Assembly: GCF_014287795.1 (NCBI RefSeq) | Contig: NZ_JACOON010000004.1 | Location: 62,001-126,000, forward strand | Reading direction: 5' to 3' | Length of the DNA: 64,000 bases | Source: Christensenella tenuis | GTDB taxonomy: Bacteria > Bacillota > Clostridia > Christensenellales > Christensenellaceae | In this document: positions 1 through 9,059 of the stretch, in pieces | Position numbering within the stretch: position 1 is the first letter of the stretch | Layout of the letters: each line of letters begins with the position of its first letter | The notes under the pieces: generated by a model | The model's database searches: none | What the model was told of the DNA's origin: nothing | The model's input: only the letters and a program-made list of their open reading frames with translations | Made by a program: the position numbers and the translations under genes

Positions 1-2735
1 TGCATAATAGATGCTTCCTGTGCATTTCGCATTGCATCTTTCTTCCACTTTTTTAAATATCCTAACTGTTCTTTCAAAAGTTTTTGATTCCAATCTTCTA
101 TATACTTCTCCGGGTGCGCTATCTTGTCATGGTGCAGCTCCACTTGGTAAACATAACTATTATAGGCTTTATTTACCTGATTGTCTTTCCATTTTAAAGC
201 GTCGGCATATTTTCCATAATGTTTTCCGCCCTCTTTTGCCGTGATATATGCGCTGTCGCTTATCATTATATCACCGTTATCGCCTACTTCATACCATTCG
301 GAATTATCTTGTATGAGTTCCGGCAAAGAATATCCCTGTGGAAATTGACTGTCTCCGTTCCCTCCTTTGCTGAACGCCATCCCTGGCGTGGTCTGCTCCA
401 CTTCTCCTCCAGAGAACCGCATCCCCTCCGGCGTCACATATTCCATTCCCGGCCCATAGGTCACGCCGCCTGTCCGTCCCGTGATCTCATCCATCACTTC
501 TTTTCCCAGCAGCTCGTCCAGCAGCGGCGTGCTCGTTCCTCTCTCCTGCGCTGTCATCCTGTTCGTTTCCCGCACGAACTCTTCCCAGATTTTCTCCTGC
601 GCCGCTTTCAGCTTGCTGTTTCGGAACCGGTGCGTCATAATCTCAAGCGCCTGCGCCGCGCTTCCCATAATTGCGCCGCCTCCCGCGCCCAGCGCCATTT
701 CCATCACCGGCTCCCGCACAAAAAACTCCATGTTCGCTTCCCGCGTCGCCTCCGCCTCGCTCATCCCGTTTGCCATAAGCCCCATGCGGTACTGCTCGTA
801 ATAACTGTTTTCTCCCATCACATAAAGGTCCGCCAGCGTCTGCGCATAGCTGCTCACCCCCGCGTCCGTCGCCGCAAGCCCTGCCTGCTTCAGCACGCCC
901 CGCGCAAATGCCTCCGCGCTTTCCGGCGCGCTTCCCGCAAGCTTGTAAAACGCCTGTGCCGGAATCGCCGACATCGCCGCGTCCACTGCCCCGCTGATGG
1001 CCCCCGCCTGTAACATCTGGTTCACATTTCCGCCCCGTTTTCCGGCGCCATACATCGTGTCTCCCGCCGTCTGCGCGCCCATCAGCGCCGGGGCCGCCGC
1101 TGGCCCTGCCGCCAGCACCGGCAGGGTCTTTCCAATCCCAAGGCCCATATCCACAAGCGCCGCCATCTCCGGCGGCAGTCCTTCCACAAGCGCCTCCCGC
1201 GTAATCTCTTCGTTGCGCTTCAATGTTCCCGAAATCCCATACATATTCACATTTCGGTGTTCTCCCGTCACCTCATTCTGGATTTTCTGGCCGATCGTCT
1301 CTCCCAGCATCCCGAAATTTCCGGCGATCCCGCTGCTTATATTGCTGCCCGTCTCATAGGCGCGCATCCATCCGCTGTCATTTTCCTTCATATATGCCGC
1401 GCGGTTTTCGGTCAGAAAATCACTTTTCCGCTTGTCGAGGTCCCGCTCAATCAGCCTGTAAAACGCGTCGGCCTCCTCCGGCGCGCCAATACCGTAATAA
1501 TAATTGATCGTGTCGCGCTCTTCTTCCGTCATAAAGGCTTCCTTGCGGATAAACGTTCCCGCTAAAAGGTCCCCCCCGCCGATCATTGCCGCTATTTTCC
1601 GCTGCTCCGGCGTTCCGTTCTGTGCAAGCCCGTTTAAAAGGTTGTCGTCGTTATACGCTTTTTCATAGTGATTGTCTTCCGCCTGCTTTCCGGCCTCCAC
1701 GATTGCACGGAACCGCTCCGGGGTTTCCTGTGCCTGCGAAATCTCCTGCGCAATATCCCCCAGCTTGAACAAATCGTTCACCTGCGTTTTTTCAATCCTG
1801 ATATTCTCAACCTCATCCTGTTTTCTTTTGTTCCCGCTTACCAGCGCGTTGTATTCGTTCCCCGCGGCGATTGCGTCTTCCGCCACTTTTTCAAGCGCCT
1901 CCGCCGGAAGGTTCCCATATAATGCCATCGCCTCCTGTTCTGCCCTGTAAAGCGCCTCGTTGTCTTCGTAAAATTGCCGGTCTGCTTCCGCCTGCCCGGC
2001 CTTTATGCTCTCGTCATATTGTCTGTTAATCAGGTCACGGGCCGCCTGCGTCCCGCTGTCTGCCGTTCTATTTCGCCTCGTCCCCAGCTGGTTCGTATAA
2101 TTTGCCCAGTCTTTTGCCTTCTTTCCCGCCGCGGCCTGCTCCGTCATATCTGCAAGCGCCTTTGTCTGGTCGGGAGCCGCTCCCGGAAGATAGCTTCCCG
2201 GCGCGGAAGGCAGCGTCATTTCCGGCTCCCACGTCTTTCCGCCTCCCCCGGCCCAGCCCGCCGCCAGTTTTTCCTCGGGCGTCAGCCGCGAAAACGAAGC
2301 AATGCTCTCCACAGTCCCCGGCGCATATTGCGTAATTTTCGTCACGTCCGGCGCCGTCAGCCGCGGCGTGGTAATTGGCCCGCTTCCCGCCGCCACATAC
2401 GCCCCCGCGCTTGTGTCCCGTGTCTTGGTTTTCTGGGCCTGCGTTGTTATGTTGCCCGATGAATCTTTTATCCAGCCTTGCCGCGGCGCGCTTGCGCTGT
2501 TTTTCGCTGTTTGCTTCGCCCTTGTGCTTCTGGCCGCGTTTCCCGCCGCCACATATTTCTGCGACGCTTCCGTTTTTTCCTTTTCCTGTTTTCGTTTTAG
2601 TTCCGCCTGCTGTTTTAGTAACCGTTCGCGTGCCTTGCGCTGTTCGATCTCCTTTTTTGTGTCTTTCTGTTTCTTCTTGTTCCGGGTCGATCCTCCCGCC
2701 GCCACATACGCTCCCGCGCTTGTATTTTTTGCCAT
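1..2735 (-). CDS. Large phage protein behind the portal, C-terminus cut by window edge
   Basis: An ATG at 2735, preceded by AAGGAGAGAAGAA, opens a reading frame with no stop down to position 1, so at least 911 residues are present. It starts 13 nt after the portal stop codon, the place where phages encode head-morphogenesis, internal or MuF-type proteins. The N-terminal ~110 residues are charged and carry three copies of a short YVAAG motif (about residues 9, 59 and 111). A coiled-coil-prone Gln/Glu/Lys-rich middle follows, then a Gly/Ala-rich, possibly membrane-active stretch (about residues 490-730). The last visible ~80 residues (HYGKY...HHDKIAHPEKY...) resemble a C-terminal domain I associate with polymorphic toxins, but I cannot name it. 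The N-terminal segment matches that of the toxin gene at 13474. Phage context is solid; the effector role is inferred. Confidence 0.72.
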   Translation of the reverse strand, partial: MAKNTSAGAYVAAGGSTRNKKKQKDTKKEIEQRKARERLLKQQAELKRKQEKEKTEASQKYVAAGNAARSTRAKQTAKNSASAPRQGWIKDSSGNITTQAQKTKTRDTSAGAYVAAGSGPITTPRLTAPDVTKITQYAPGTVESIASFSRLTPEEKLAAGWAGGGGKTWEPEMTLPSAPGSYLPGAAPDQTKALADMTEQAAAGKKAKDWANYTNQLGTRRNRTADSGTQAARDLINRQYDESIKAGQAEADRQFYEDNEALYRAEQEAMALYGNLPAEALEKVAEDAIAAGNEYNALVSGNKRKQDEVENIRIEKTQVNDLFKLGDIAQEISQAQETPERFRAIVEAGKQAEDNHYEKAYNDDNLLNGLAQNGTPEQRKIAAMIGGGDLLAGTFIRKEAFMTEEERDTINYYYGIGAPEEADAFYRLIERDLDKRKSDFLTENRAAYMKENDSGWMRAYETGSNISSGIAGNFGMLGETIGQKIQNEVTGEHRNVNMYGISGTLKRNEEITREALVEGLPPEMAALVDMGLGIGKTLPVLAAGPAAAPALMGAQTAGDTMYGAGKRGGNVNQMLQAGAISGAVDAAMSAIPAQAFYKLAGSAPESAEAFARGVLKQAGLAATDAGVSSYAQTLADLYVMGENSYYEQYRMGLMANGMSEAEATREANMEFFVREPVMEMALGAGGGAIMGSAAQALEIMTHRFRNSKLKAAQEKIWEEFVRETNRMTAQERGTSTPLLDELLGKEVMDEITGRTGGVTYGPGMEYVTPEGMRFSGGEVEQTTPGMAFSKGGNGDSQFPQGYSLPELIQDNSEWYEVGDNGDIMISDSAYITAKEGGKHYGKYADALKWKDNQVNKAYNSYVYQVELHHDKIAHPEKYIEDWNQKLLKEQLGYLKKWKKDAMRNAQEASIM

Positions 2736-2748
2736 TTCTTCTCTCCTT

Positions 2749-4986
2749 CTATCTCTGCATTTCCATCTGTACGATCTCTGCCAGCATTGCTTTTTCTTCT
2801 TCGCTCACAGACAGGCCCTTGATTACCTCCATGGCTGTTTCTGGCTTAAGCGTTCCAAGCTCTCCGATGATCTCCTGCATTTCTTCCTCTGTCATCGTTC
2901 CTTCTTGCTCCGGCATTCCTCCCGCCGCGCCGCCAGCGGATCCGGTTTCGCCGTCGGGGTTCCCGGTTTCGCTCGGCGCCGCAGCAAGCTGCTGTCCCGT
3001 GCCGTCCGTGCCGCCCATATTGTTGGCGCCTCCGCCCGCGCCCGGCATGGCAAGGGCAAGGTTCGCTCCCAAACCGCCGTCCTGTCCTTCAGGGCCGGGC
3101 GAAGCGGCAGGCGTTTCCTTGGCCATCCGTTCAATCTCTTTCTGCCACTCCTTCACCATCTGCTTGGCGTTCGGGTAGTTAAGTCCCTCCTTCACTCTCC
3201 AATACCGCAGCATAGAACGCGGATCCTGTGGGTTTCCATATGCGCCAAGTCCAAAATCTGTCCGCAAATCCTCCAGAATAAACTGGCGGTTGCGCTGCGC
3301 CGTTCCGTTTTCATCTACCGAAAACAAAAATCCGTCTTCGTAATACCAGTTCCCCGCCTCATCCTGCTCGAGGAAATCGTAACGGTTAAATACCCGTTCC
3401 TCCGGTTCCCCCTCTTCGTTTTTCGATGCATAGGCCCGCGGCTCGTCCGCATATGCCAGCATGAATTTGAACATAATTTCATACATCTCCGCATAGGCCG
3501 CGTTCTTCATCACCTGCTTGCTGTTCTGCCTCCCTGCCGCCTGCGCGATCTGCGCCTCCTTCGCCCGGCCCGAGGTTGCCGTTGGGTCGGCCTTGCCCTG
3601 GAATGTGTCCGTAATGCCCAGCGTGCTTTTCGCCATCTGGTAATATTGCTGTACGGAATTCAAATCCTGCTCCACGTCGAAATTCATCGTGATGGACTTC
3701 AGCATATTAATCTGGTCCGGGCTTGTGATGTTAATGGGCTTCACATCCTCATCCGAAAGCGTAATATCCATGTCCTTCGGTTTCGTCAGGTAGGAACCCG
3801 CCCCCAAAAGCTTTTTATTTACCTTCGTCAGCAGCTTGTTCGCCGCGGTCTGGAAATCCCGGATCGCGTCGCAGTCCGAATCCCCGAGCACTTGCCCGCG
3901 CGCAGAAACATTTTTGCGAATCGCAATCGGAAACCGTTTAGGGTAGTAATATGGAATTTTTGTATGTGCATATTTTGCCCGCTGCTTCCGTTCCATTTTC
4001 GGCACGTCCCCTATGGGGAGGCCCATTTCGTCGAATTGCCGTTCAAACATCGGAAGGCCGGTTTCCGGGTCTGTCATCGGTTTCTCATATTCCTCCATCA
4101 CATACGTCCCGTTTTCCATCACGGGCGATATGGCTGGAATCACCGTCCCATCCGAACGTACGATATCCTCCTTCAATTCTTCATATTCCCGGCTGCGCGT
4201 TTCCCATTTTGTACATCCGCAGGCGCACGCCTCTTCGCCAATCGGTTTTGTCCGTCCGCATTCCGCGCAAATCTTGTCCTTGCGCGCTTCGTAATCTTCA
4301 TCGTCGATCAGCACGGTGTTCCCCGCCCACGAAAAGCATCCCAGCCCTCCGGTTTTGTTGCGGTAATAACAGACAATCTGTGTGCACGTGTCGTTCGAAA
4401 GCGTCTGCTCTCCCACCTGCGGATCAACGCCCTCGTTGGAAACGTCCACGCCATACCGCTCGGAAAGCCGCTCCTTCGTATCTTCAAACATCAGGAATAA
4501 ATAGTCCATATACGGCAGGAAGCATACGCCCTCCTGCGGCACAAATTCTGTTGGGTCAAGCAGCCGCACGTTCAGGCCGCCCACCGTATCATGTGTGCGC
4601 AGCGCGTTATCCCATTCCACAAGATAGGCGCTTCCCCCAAGCGTTTTCACGGTGCGCTCGTCTTCGTCGTTCAAATACTCAAACGGCATCCTGTCAAGCT
4701 CATTTTTAAGCATGTCCTCGATCACCGCCGCAAGGCGTTTGTTCTTTTCTGTCGGGCGTTTCGGCGTCACCTTGGGCTGCGGAATATAACTGTCAATTTG
4801 GCTCTCGATCAGTTCCATCGTAAAGTTCCACACCACGTCCGCGTCCTTCCCGCCGCAAATCGTGTGGTCGCCCTCATATTGCGCCCGGCGGCGGAAAAAC
4901 GCTTCCCGTTCCTTGCCATAAGCCGCATATGCCGTCTCGTATTTTTGCCTGAATTCCCTTAATCTTGTCCCATCATTCTTTTTCAT
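2749..4986 (-). CDS. Phage portal protein (P22-like)
   Basis: This 745-residue protein would form the dodecameric portal through which DNA enters and leaves the phage head. It starts at ATG 4986 behind AAGGATGGAAACGT. The N-terminal half has the tyrosine/tryptophan-rich layout of large podovirus-type portals. Around residues 225-250 four cysteines (CAECG...CACGC) could bind zinc, an insertion seen in some large portals. The C-terminal ~130 residues are Gly/Ala/Pro/Glu-rich and low in complexity. It follows terminase across a repeat-filled gap and precedes the long phage protein, the usual late-gene order. Recognition rests on order, length and overall sequence; I see no frameshift. Confidence 0.85.
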   Translation of the reverse strand: MKKNDGTRLREFRQKYETAYAAYGKEREAFFRRRAQYEGDHTICGGKDADVVWNFTMELIESQIDSYIPQPKVTPKRPTEKNKRLAAVIEDMLKNELDRMPFEYLNDEDERTVKTLGGSAYLVEWDNALRTHDTVGGLNVRLLDPTEFVPQEGVCFLPYMDYLFLMFEDTKERLSERYGVDVSNEGVDPQVGEQTLSNDTCTQIVCYYRNKTGGLGCFSWAGNTVLIDDEDYEARKDKICAECGRTKPIGEEACACGCTKWETRSREYEELKEDIVRSDGTVIPAISPVMENGTYVMEEYEKPMTDPETGLPMFERQFDEMGLPIGDVPKMERKQRAKYAHTKIPYYYPKRFPIAIRKNVSARGQVLGDSDCDAIRDFQTAANKLLTKVNKKLLGAGSYLTKPKDMDITLSDEDVKPINITSPDQINMLKSITMNFDVEQDLNSVQQYYQMAKSTLGITDTFQGKADPTATSGRAKEAQIAQAAGRQNSKQVMKNAAYAEMYEIMFKFMLAYADEPRAYASKNEEGEPEERVFNRYDFLEQDEAGNWYYEDGFLFSVDENGTAQRNRQFILEDLRTDFGLGAYGNPQDPRSMLRYWRVKEGLNYPNAKQMVKEWQKEIERMAKETPAASPGPEGQDGGLGANLALAMPGAGGGANNMGGTDGTGQQLAAAPSETGNPDGETGSAGGAAGGMPEQEGTMTEEEMQEIIGELGTLKPETAMEVIKGLSVSEEEKAMLAEIVQMEMQR

Positions 4987-4999
4987 ACGTTTCCATCCT

Positions 5000-5111
5000 T
5001 TTTTTGATTTTTTTGCAACGAAAAAGAGCCCCGGTAAGGGCTCCCCTTGTTTCTTGCTATATTTTTCTTATGATATCATTTTATCATAAAGATGCCGCCG
5101 TTTACATGACG
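5000..5111 (-). promoter_or_regulatory. Leader of the portal operon with conserved motif and hairpin
   Basis: Reading on the minus strand, a 16-bp motif (5111-5096, CGTCATGTAAACGGCG) is followed by an A/T-rich stretch with TATGAT/TAAAAT (-10-like, 5088-5078), then by a terminator-type hairpin, TTTTTCGTTGC and the portal start. The same elements in the same order occur at 13585-13499, with the 16-bp motif differing at one base. No TTGACA-like -35 is visible, so an activator may bind the motif. Confidence 0.5.
5021..5043 (-). terminator. Hairpin plus T-run ahead of the portal gene
   Basis: On the minus strand GAGCCC-TTACCG-GGGCTC is followed directly by TTTTT. It could end transcripts from the terminase side or act as an attenuator in the portal leader, because it lies downstream of the putative -10. 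Confidence 0.6.
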
Positions 5112-5470
5112 TCTGCCCGACATCTTCCGCCGCGTCAAACGCTTGGTTCGCTGGCTCTAAAGCCTTTCTTCCATCGTGCCTTCTGCCCTTCCGGCGCCTT
5201 TGCACCCGCATTTTCCCCTGTTTTCCAGACGTTCTTTCAAGCTTCCTTCCGTTTTCCGGCCCGGATTTACCGGAAAGGCTTATAATATCCCTCCCGGCCC
5301 GTGTCCGCCGCTTCGCCCCTGTTCGCGCGGTTTTGTATGCCTGCCGCTTTCTCCCGTCCCGCGTCCGTTCGGGGTTCGTAGGCTCTCTTTTTCTCATGAA
5401 GCCATCGTCTCCATTGCTCCAATTGTCCCGCATCGTCATAATTGCTTCGTTTTCCGTTCCGAAAACCCGC

Positions 5471-6050
5471 CCCGCTGGGCTTCGCCGGGAACCCCTCCCC
5501 TGAACGCTCCCTTTGGGCGGAAATTGCATTTCCCCCGCGTGCCCCCATTGCTCAAAATTGTTTTGCTTCGGCAATACTGCCGCCTCGCAAAACTGATTTA
5601 TTTTTGACAATGCCCTTTAGATTGAGATTGTCACCTCCATCTCTTTGGCTCGCCCCCGCGTCGCCGCTAAGTCCGCTTTGTTCCGTTTCCGCTTTTCGCG
5701 GAAACTTCACCCGCTTTCTTCGCTCCGCCTTTTCCCCACCGAATCCGCCCCGCTGGGCTTCGCCGGGGCCCCTCCCCTGAACGCTCCCTTTGGCCGCTTC
5801 GCGGGCGGAAATTGCATTTCCCCCGCGTGCCCCCATTGCTCAAAGTTGTTTTGCTTCGGCAATACTGCCGCCTCGCAAAACTGATTTATTTTTGACAATG
5901 CCCTTTAGGTTGTCACCTCCATCTCTTTGGCTCTCCCCCGCGGCGTCGCGAAGTCCGCTCTGTTCCGTTTCCGCTTTTCGCGGAAACTCCACCCGCTTTC
6001 CTTGCTCCGCCTTTTCCCCACCGAACCCGCTCCGCTGGGCTTCGCCGGGG
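5471..6050. repeat. Two tandem ~280-bp repeats plus a partial third between TerL and portal
   Basis: The landmark CGCTGGGCTTCGCCGGG recurs near 5471, 5749 and 6030. Between the landmarks the two units stay alignable: both contain the CCTGAACGCTCCCTTTGG, TTGCTTCGGCAATACTGCC and CACCTCCATCTCTTTGGCT segments and a perfect 8-bp hairpin, GTTTCCGC-TTTTC-GCGGAAAC (5684-5704 and 5966-5986). The third copy is broken off after ~20 bp and resumes only as a CTCCATCTCTTTGG fragment near 6085. Short open frames on the minus strand begin at TTG codons in each unit, behind GGAGGTGACA, but diverge quickly. No coding role is evident. Confidence 0.75.
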
Positions 6051-6077
6051 GCCCCATGAAATCCCCTTCCTTCTTCT

Positions 6078-7751
6078 TTATCTCCATCTCTTTGGTTCTC
6101 CCCATAGCTTTAGCAGCTTCTTTTTCTGCGCTTCGTTCGCGCCGTAATAGTCCTCAAACATATCGTCCGTCCATTGCACATATTCGCCCCTGCTGTTTGT
6201 GTCCTTTGTCGTTCTCTGCTGGCTTCTGATCTCATTCGCAATCATGTCTGAAAAAAGCAGGTCGTCATGTTTTCCCGCAATTGCGTCCGGCCTCCCATTA
6301 TCGTCATACACAAACGTCAGCGCTTCCCTCAGTGTTGGAATATCGCTATATAGTTCCGTATGGTTGTTTATGCTGTCCACCTCCCGGTCAATAATCAGCG
6401 GCCGTGTATTTCCATCCGTTTTCCATCCGTATTTTTCTTCTATCGTCTTTTTGTAGTCGTCATATCTTCTCCGTACATATTGCTTCGGGTAACGAAGCCG
6501 TTGTAATTCCTCGATGGGCGCAGTGTTGAAATTCATCTCCACCCCAATCAATGCGTCGTTATAATATTTCCCGAGACAGTAAAGCTGATGGGTAAACGGC
6601 TTCGACTCGTTCACCTGCATATGCAGGGTTGCCACGCGTTCACCGCTCGAATTATCTATCACGGTTGCCGCGTAAAAATCCTTGCCTTCTCCCTTCGTGT
6701 CCGCGCCAATCACATACGGTACGCCCGGTTTCGGCATAATATAAAAGCGAATATCCGTGCCGCTCCCAAGGCTGAAACCCTCGATTCTGTCCCGGCTGTC
6801 TGCGTCGTGCCAGCGGATGCGAAAACTCCCCTGTACAGGCGGTCTCTTCGCTTGCCTCTTCGTAAGCTCCGCAATCCGTTCCGCTGCGCGTTTGTTGTCA
6901 AACACAGGACGTCCGCTCATCAGGAACGCCTCCTCCGGGCAGGACGGATATTCCTGCCGGAAAATGTCCTCATTCCCCCGGCAATTGTTTTTCAGGCACC
7001 ACCGCCGCCACGCAATCTGTTCATCCGAAAGTCCATACGCCCGTTTCAGCCTCGCTTCCTCTTTCGTAGGCCGCAGCCCTTCTGCGGGCATCGCATATTC
7101 CGCATGCTCCCACCATGCGCAAAACACAGGCACAAAATCGTTCCGTCCCGCCACCGCCGCATCCCAGATATCTTTGAAATCGTCATATCCGTTCGCTGTC
7201 GATTCAATTACCACCATTGTGTTCGCTTCATTTGGCACAGCCTGCAAAAGCCCCGTAAGAATTTCCGCCTTGTCCTTCGGCCAAAAAGCATACTCTGAAA
7301 TATGCAGGTTTTGGAATGTGTCCGACCTCCCAATGCTTCCATTCCCCGCAGTCATGCATTTGATCGAACTGTTCCCATCTGCAAAATCAAAAACCAGTTC
7401 CTTCGCATTGCTTGCAAGGATCTGTGGCCTGAGCGCCGGGTCAAGATGCTCATAATACCTCTTGCTCATGCGGAACAGGTTGTTCGTCGCCGCAATTTCA
7501 TGCGTCACAATGCCGCTCGAAATATTTGCCTGCGTCACTGTATCTTTAAAAATCATTCCTTCCGTCAGTGTGGAAAAGCCCATTTGCCGCGCTTTCAGGA
7601 TAATCGCACGAATCGGCCTTCCGTTTCGGTATTGCCCTGCAATTGCGTTATATAGTTTCATCTGCGCCGCGTTCAGTTTGAAATCGATTAACCGTGCCTT
7701 CTTGTCACGTATTTTTAAGTTTTGTTCAATAAACGCCTTCGTGTTGATCAC
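6078..7751 (-). CDS. Phage terminase large subunit
   Basis: This 557-residue protein is the ATP-driven DNA-packaging motor with its headful or cos nuclease. The GTG start at 7751 follows AAAGGAGGAACAGAGACAAC. The N-terminal ATPase shows the deviant Walker A typical of terminases (KARQMGFST, residues 53-61) and a Walker B-like MVVIEST. The C-terminal nuclease has VIGADTKGEGKD, a GVEMN acidic site and a final KHDDLLFSD, consistent with the RNase H-like fold. It lies 53 nt after the small subunit and before the portal. Length fits the family, and no truncation is seen. Confidence 0.93.
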   Translation of the reverse strand: MINTKAFIEQNLKIRDKKARLIDFKLNAAQMKLYNAIAGQYRNGRPIRAIILKARQMGFSTLTEGMIFKDTVTQANISSGIVTHEIAATNNLFRMSKRYYEHLDPALRPQILASNAKELVFDFADGNSSIKCMTAGNGSIGRSDTFQNLHISEYAFWPKDKAEILTGLLQAVPNEANTMVVIESTANGYDDFKDIWDAAVAGRNDFVPVFCAWWEHAEYAMPAEGLRPTKEEARLKRAYGLSDEQIAWRRWCLKNNCRGNEDIFRQEYPSCPEEAFLMSGRPVFDNKRAAERIAELTKRQAKRPPVQGSFRIRWHDADSRDRIEGFSLGSGTDIRFYIMPKPGVPYVIGADTKGEGKDFYAATVIDNSSGERVATLHMQVNESKPFTHQLYCLGKYYNDALIGVEMNFNTAPIEELQRLRYPKQYVRRRYDDYKKTIEEKYGWKTDGNTRPLIIDREVDSINNHTELYSDIPTLREALTFVYDDNGRPDAIAGKHDDLLFSDMIANEIRSQQRTTKDTNSRGEYVQWTDDMFEDYYGANEAQKKKLLKLWGEPKRWR

Positions 7752-7804
7752 GTTGTCTCTGTTCCTCCTTTGCTATTTAAACGGTGAATCATGTTCTGGC
7801 TGTG

Positions 7805-8179
7805 CTAAAACTTTTCTCCCATCATTTCTTTCAGTTTTGCTTCAAGCGACAGATCGCCCGTCACTTCAACCGCGCGCTCAGACTTATCCTTCCATCCAAA
7901 GTTTTTCAGGGCAAATACGTCCCCGCCGTTTCCACGGGCAATCAGCCGCTTTTCATATGCGTTTTCAATTTTCATCTTTGCGCGGCGTACTACGTCTCCA
8001 TATCCGTCTCGTTTCTGGTAATTCAACAGCGTTTCGCGCGATGTATCCAGTGCAAGTGCAAGCCCCGTCACGGTAAGCGGTTCTCCCGTTTTCTCGCATT
8101 CCGCAAAATATGCGTCTACCTTTTCCTGCAAGGCCTTTACACTCCTGAATTTTAGCTTTCGTCCCATAGTTTCTTCCAT
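7805..8179 (-). CDS. Phage terminase small subunit
   Basis: This ~124-residue protein would recognise phage DNA and recruit the large terminase. It contains a helix-turn-helix-like segment (VTGLALALDTSRETLLNYQ) followed by a basic helical stretch and GNGGDVFALKNFGWKDK, a pattern typical of gp1/gp3-type small terminases. I prefer the ATG at 8179, about 7 nt from GGAGG; an in-frame ATG at 8185 overlaps the same Shine-Dalgarno. It sits directly upstream of the large subunit, which settles its identity. Confidence 0.87.
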   Translation of the reverse strand: MEETMGRKLKFRSVKALQEKVDAYFAECEKTGEPLTVTGLALALDTSRETLLNYQKRDGYGDVVRRAKMKIENAYEKRLIARGNGGDVFALKNFGWKDKSERAVEVTGDLSLEAKLKEMMGEKF

Positions 8180-8181
8180 CC

Positions 8182-8352
8182 TCATTCCTCCTTTTTTCTA
8201 TCAAAAAAACCCGGATATCCGGGTTTTTCAAATCTTTCTTCAGTTTCCTTTTGATGCATTATCCCGATGACCGAGATCGCCCCGCACCCCACGAGCGCCA
8301 TGCAAAGCACCCCTGCTGTCACTGCCGCTAAAATCTTTTTCACTAAATTCAT
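8182..8352 (-). pseudogene. Truncated third copy of the lipoprotein gene
   Basis: The frame from ATG 8352 encodes about 56 residues. The first ~25 (KKILAAVTAGVLCMALVGCG) are the lipoprotein signal peptide and lipobox found in the two genes upstream, nearly identical at the DNA level. After the lipobox the similarity stops and the frame runs into a terminator palindrome. It has no homologue of the ~200-residue mature domain. It is best read as the remnant of a tandem duplication, although the short lipopeptide could still be made. Confidence 0.6.
8200..8229. terminator. Bidirectional terminator upstream of the terminase genes
   Basis: A perfect 20-bp palindrome (8207-8226, AAACCCGGATATCCGGGTTT) is flanked by A and T runs on both strands. 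It lies inside the end of the truncated lipoprotein frame, just before the terminase Shine-Dalgarno, so the terminase genes may need read-through or a promoter not seen here. Confidence 0.75.
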
Positions 8353-8356
8353 TCTA

Positions 8357-9040
8357 TTAATCATCCAGATCATCCCATATCCCTATATTCGTTATTATTC
8401 CATCTTCCACCATAAAGCTAATCCGCAAAGCAGAATCGAAATATTCCTCCATGTGGTTCACCACATAGTTTCCGCTTAATCCATTGTCATAGACATAGGC
8501 TAGAAAGCCAGCCGTACTCAATAGTTCTCCATCCTTTGTCTCATGCCGCTCTATTCTAAAATATTGTTCTTCCGTTTCATATTCCCGTATCCTGTATTCC
8601 GCCTGCGCTGCGGAAATATCGCAGATATACGGAAGCTCCCCGTTTTCTCGTTGGAGTCCGATTGCAACATCCGGATAGGCCTCTATCACTTCCTCCATCG
8701 TGCTCCCGATGCCGATCCCCCGCTTCGTCGTAATATTCCTCCCTCGGAAGTCATATTCTTTTCCCGTGTAATATTCTCCAAAATAACCTGAATAGGGTTC
8801 ATTAAAAGTAATTCCCCTGTCCATTCCGTCTCCCATTTCTTCCGGCATGAGGATGGCTTTGCCATCCTCATATACCCCAAACTCGTCCATATCCTCCAAT
8901 ACATGCAGGCTCGGATCTACGATAAAATTACTTCTTTCACCGTTTCCCACAAGCATCGCTCCGATCCCCGAGATCGCCCCGCACCCCACGAACGCCATGC
9001 AAAGCACCCCTGCTGTCACTGCCGCTAAAATCTTTTTCAT
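8357..9040 (-). CDS. Lipoprotein, tandem paralogue; candidate immunity protein
   Basis: This ~227-residue protein starts at ATG 9040 with a type II signal peptide and lipobox (LCMAFVGC), so it should be anchored outside the membrane. The mature part shares blocks with its neighbour at 9060-9737 (DPSLHVLEDMDEFGVYEDGK, ITTKRGIGIGSTMEEVIEAY, FRIERxETKDGELLS). Each protein has private stretches between these blocks. The Shine-Dalgarno is weaker than in the upstream copy. I recognise no named family. Its place downstream of toxin-tip fragments in a phage suggests an immunity or superinfection role, which is inference. Confidence 0.65.
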   Translation of the reverse strand: MKKILAAVTAGVLCMAFVGCGAISGIGAMLVGNGERSNFIVDPSLHVLEDMDEFGVYEDGKAILMPEEMGDGMDRGITFNEPYSGYFGEYYTGKEYDFRGRNITTKRGIGIGSTMEEVIEAYPDVAIGLQRENGELPYICDISAAQAEYRIREYETEEQYFRIERHETKDGELLSTAGFLAYVYDNGLSGNYVVNHMEEYFDSALRISFMVEDGIITNIGIWDDLDD

Positions 9041-9059
9041 CTTCAGTTCGTTTCCCGTT

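Noticed and set aside
2302..4500. A 732-codon plus-strand open frame opposite the portal and its neighbour
   Set aside because: It is antisense to two well-supported phage genes, has no start signal, and its composition mirrors the real coding strand.
5068..5610. Open frames on the minus strand between terminase and portal (180 and 93 codons)
   Set aside because: They start at weak codons inside the tandem repeats, are rich in Arg/Gly/Lys, overlap each other in different frames, and the portal leader motif lies in one of them. A small phage gene around 5270-5450 cannot be excluded but is not supported.
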